A DNA stretch of 64,000 bases from positions 1,612,001 to 1,676,000 of the forward strand of contig NZ_CP025407.1 of assembly GCF_002847285.1 (NCBI RefSeq), given 5' to 3'. This stretch comes from Streptomyces sp. CMB-StM0423. GTDB taxonomy: Bacteria > Actinomycetota > Actinomycetes > Streptomycetales > Streptomycetaceae. Both the position numbers and the translations under genes were made by a program. The notes beneath the pieces were generated by a model. The model did not search any database. It worked only from the letters and a program-made list of their open reading frames with translations, and had not been told where the DNA came from. Each line of letters opens with the position of its first letter. Position 1 is the stretch's first letter. Shown here one piece after another: positions 63,751 through 64,000 of this stretch.

Positions 63751-64000
63751 ATGCAGACCCTGCTCTCCGGCGGCACCGTCGTCACCATGGACCCGGCTGC
63801 CGGCGATCTCCACCGAGGCGACGTGCTGATCGAGGACGGTGTGATCGTCGAGGTGGCCAAGCGGATCGAGGTGACCGACGCCGACGTGATCGACGCGAGT
63901 GACCGGATCGTCCTGCCCGGTTTCGTCGACAACCACCGTCACGCCTGGCAGACCGCGTTCCGGGGCGCGGGCGCGGACTGGACGTTTCCCGAGTGGGCCG
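63751..64000 (+). CDS. Cyclic amidohydrolase, N-terminal part (continues beyond window)
   Basis: Eighty-three codons from ATG 63751, with AAAGGA upstream. SGGTVVTMDPAAGDLHRGDVLIEDG and VDNHRHAW (metal His pair) mark the same amidohydrolase family as 51239-52630, whose start reads TGATVVTMDPGLGIIERGDVLIEG. Same strand as the PLP enzyme, so possibly one operon. Cut by the right edge. Confidence 0.9.
   Translation, partial: MQTLLSGGTVVTMDPAAGDLHRGDVLIEDGVIVEVAKRIEVTDADVIDASDRIVLPGFVDNHRHAWQTAFRGAGADWTFPEWA

Noticed and set aside
1..64000. CRISPR array, rRNA operon, intact insertion sequence or integrase attachment site
   Set aside because: No regularly spaced repeats, rRNA-like stretches, complete transposase or integrase seen.

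Overview
The window looks like a Streptomyces or close streptomycete chromosome segment. Base composition is very GC-rich with almost exclusively G/C third positions. GTG and TTG starts are common, operons are packed with ATGA/GTGA overlaps, and the families present are typical of that group: streptomycete SGNH lipase, calcium-binding MpaB-like oxygenase, MmyB-type XRE regulators, FxSxx-COOH-system TPR/NB-ARC protein and vWA-MoxR-VMAP genes. TTA codons are very rare overall, yet I found them in five genes that all belong to protease/conflict-type loci.

Layout. 1-10.7 kb: a carbohydrate locus. A secreted GH29-like hydrolase runs off the left edge, followed by an operon of solute-binding lipoprotein, two permeases, GH36 alpha-galactosidase and LacI regulator, read leftwards. 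A large secreted protein is divergent from it across a mirror-symmetric promoter region. 10.7-16 kb: a class I isoprenyl synthase, an XRE regulator, and a HAD hydrolase/MFS pair. 16-18.4 kb: a small trypsin-like protease, unknown, Trypco1-like operon beside a truncated CHAT-domain remnant. 18.4-24.6 kb: a two-component system divergent from a lipoprotein/adaptor/ABC/FtsX export operon, with 11-bp direct repeats on both sides of the shared promoter. 25-26.4 kb: secreted lipase and a broken marR.

26.6-37.6 kb is the most unusual part. It holds a Trypco1-like protein, a 57-aa FxsA-like peptide, a stand-alone HEXXH-domain protein with no radical SAM partner, and, converging on it, a four-gene operon. 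That operon encodes a trypsin-like protease (frameshifted), an EAD-like/VMAP-C protein, a MoxR-like AAA ATPase, and a 1538-aa SAV_2336/vWA-like/NB-ARC/TPR protein. It resembles a conflict or programmed-response system mixed with parts of an FxSxx-COOH RiPP locus.

37.8-50 kb: a small zinc-ribbon ORF, a cupin, a cis-prenyltransferase followed by an MpaB oxygenase-EF-hand fusion, a secreted alpha-amylase with clear promoter and operators, a secreted endonuclease I, and a small type VII secretion-like island (secreted effector candidate, two unknowns, a WXG100-like protein). Several gene remnants lie between these. 50-64 kb: amidohydrolase genes, an Na+/H+ antiporter, an IS5-type transposase remnant, two SDR oxidoreductases, two MmyB-type XRE regulators, a COG2085 dinucleotide-binding reductase with its MarR regulator, a run of decayed fragments (hydrolase/XRE/SDR, PhzF), an Lrp regulator divergent from a trans-sulfuration PLP enzyme, and the start of another amidohydrolase.

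The right half has a high density of truncated and frameshifted genes, which fits an accessory chromosome-arm region. Several frameshifts sit in G/C homopolymers, so some may be sequence errors rather than true decay.
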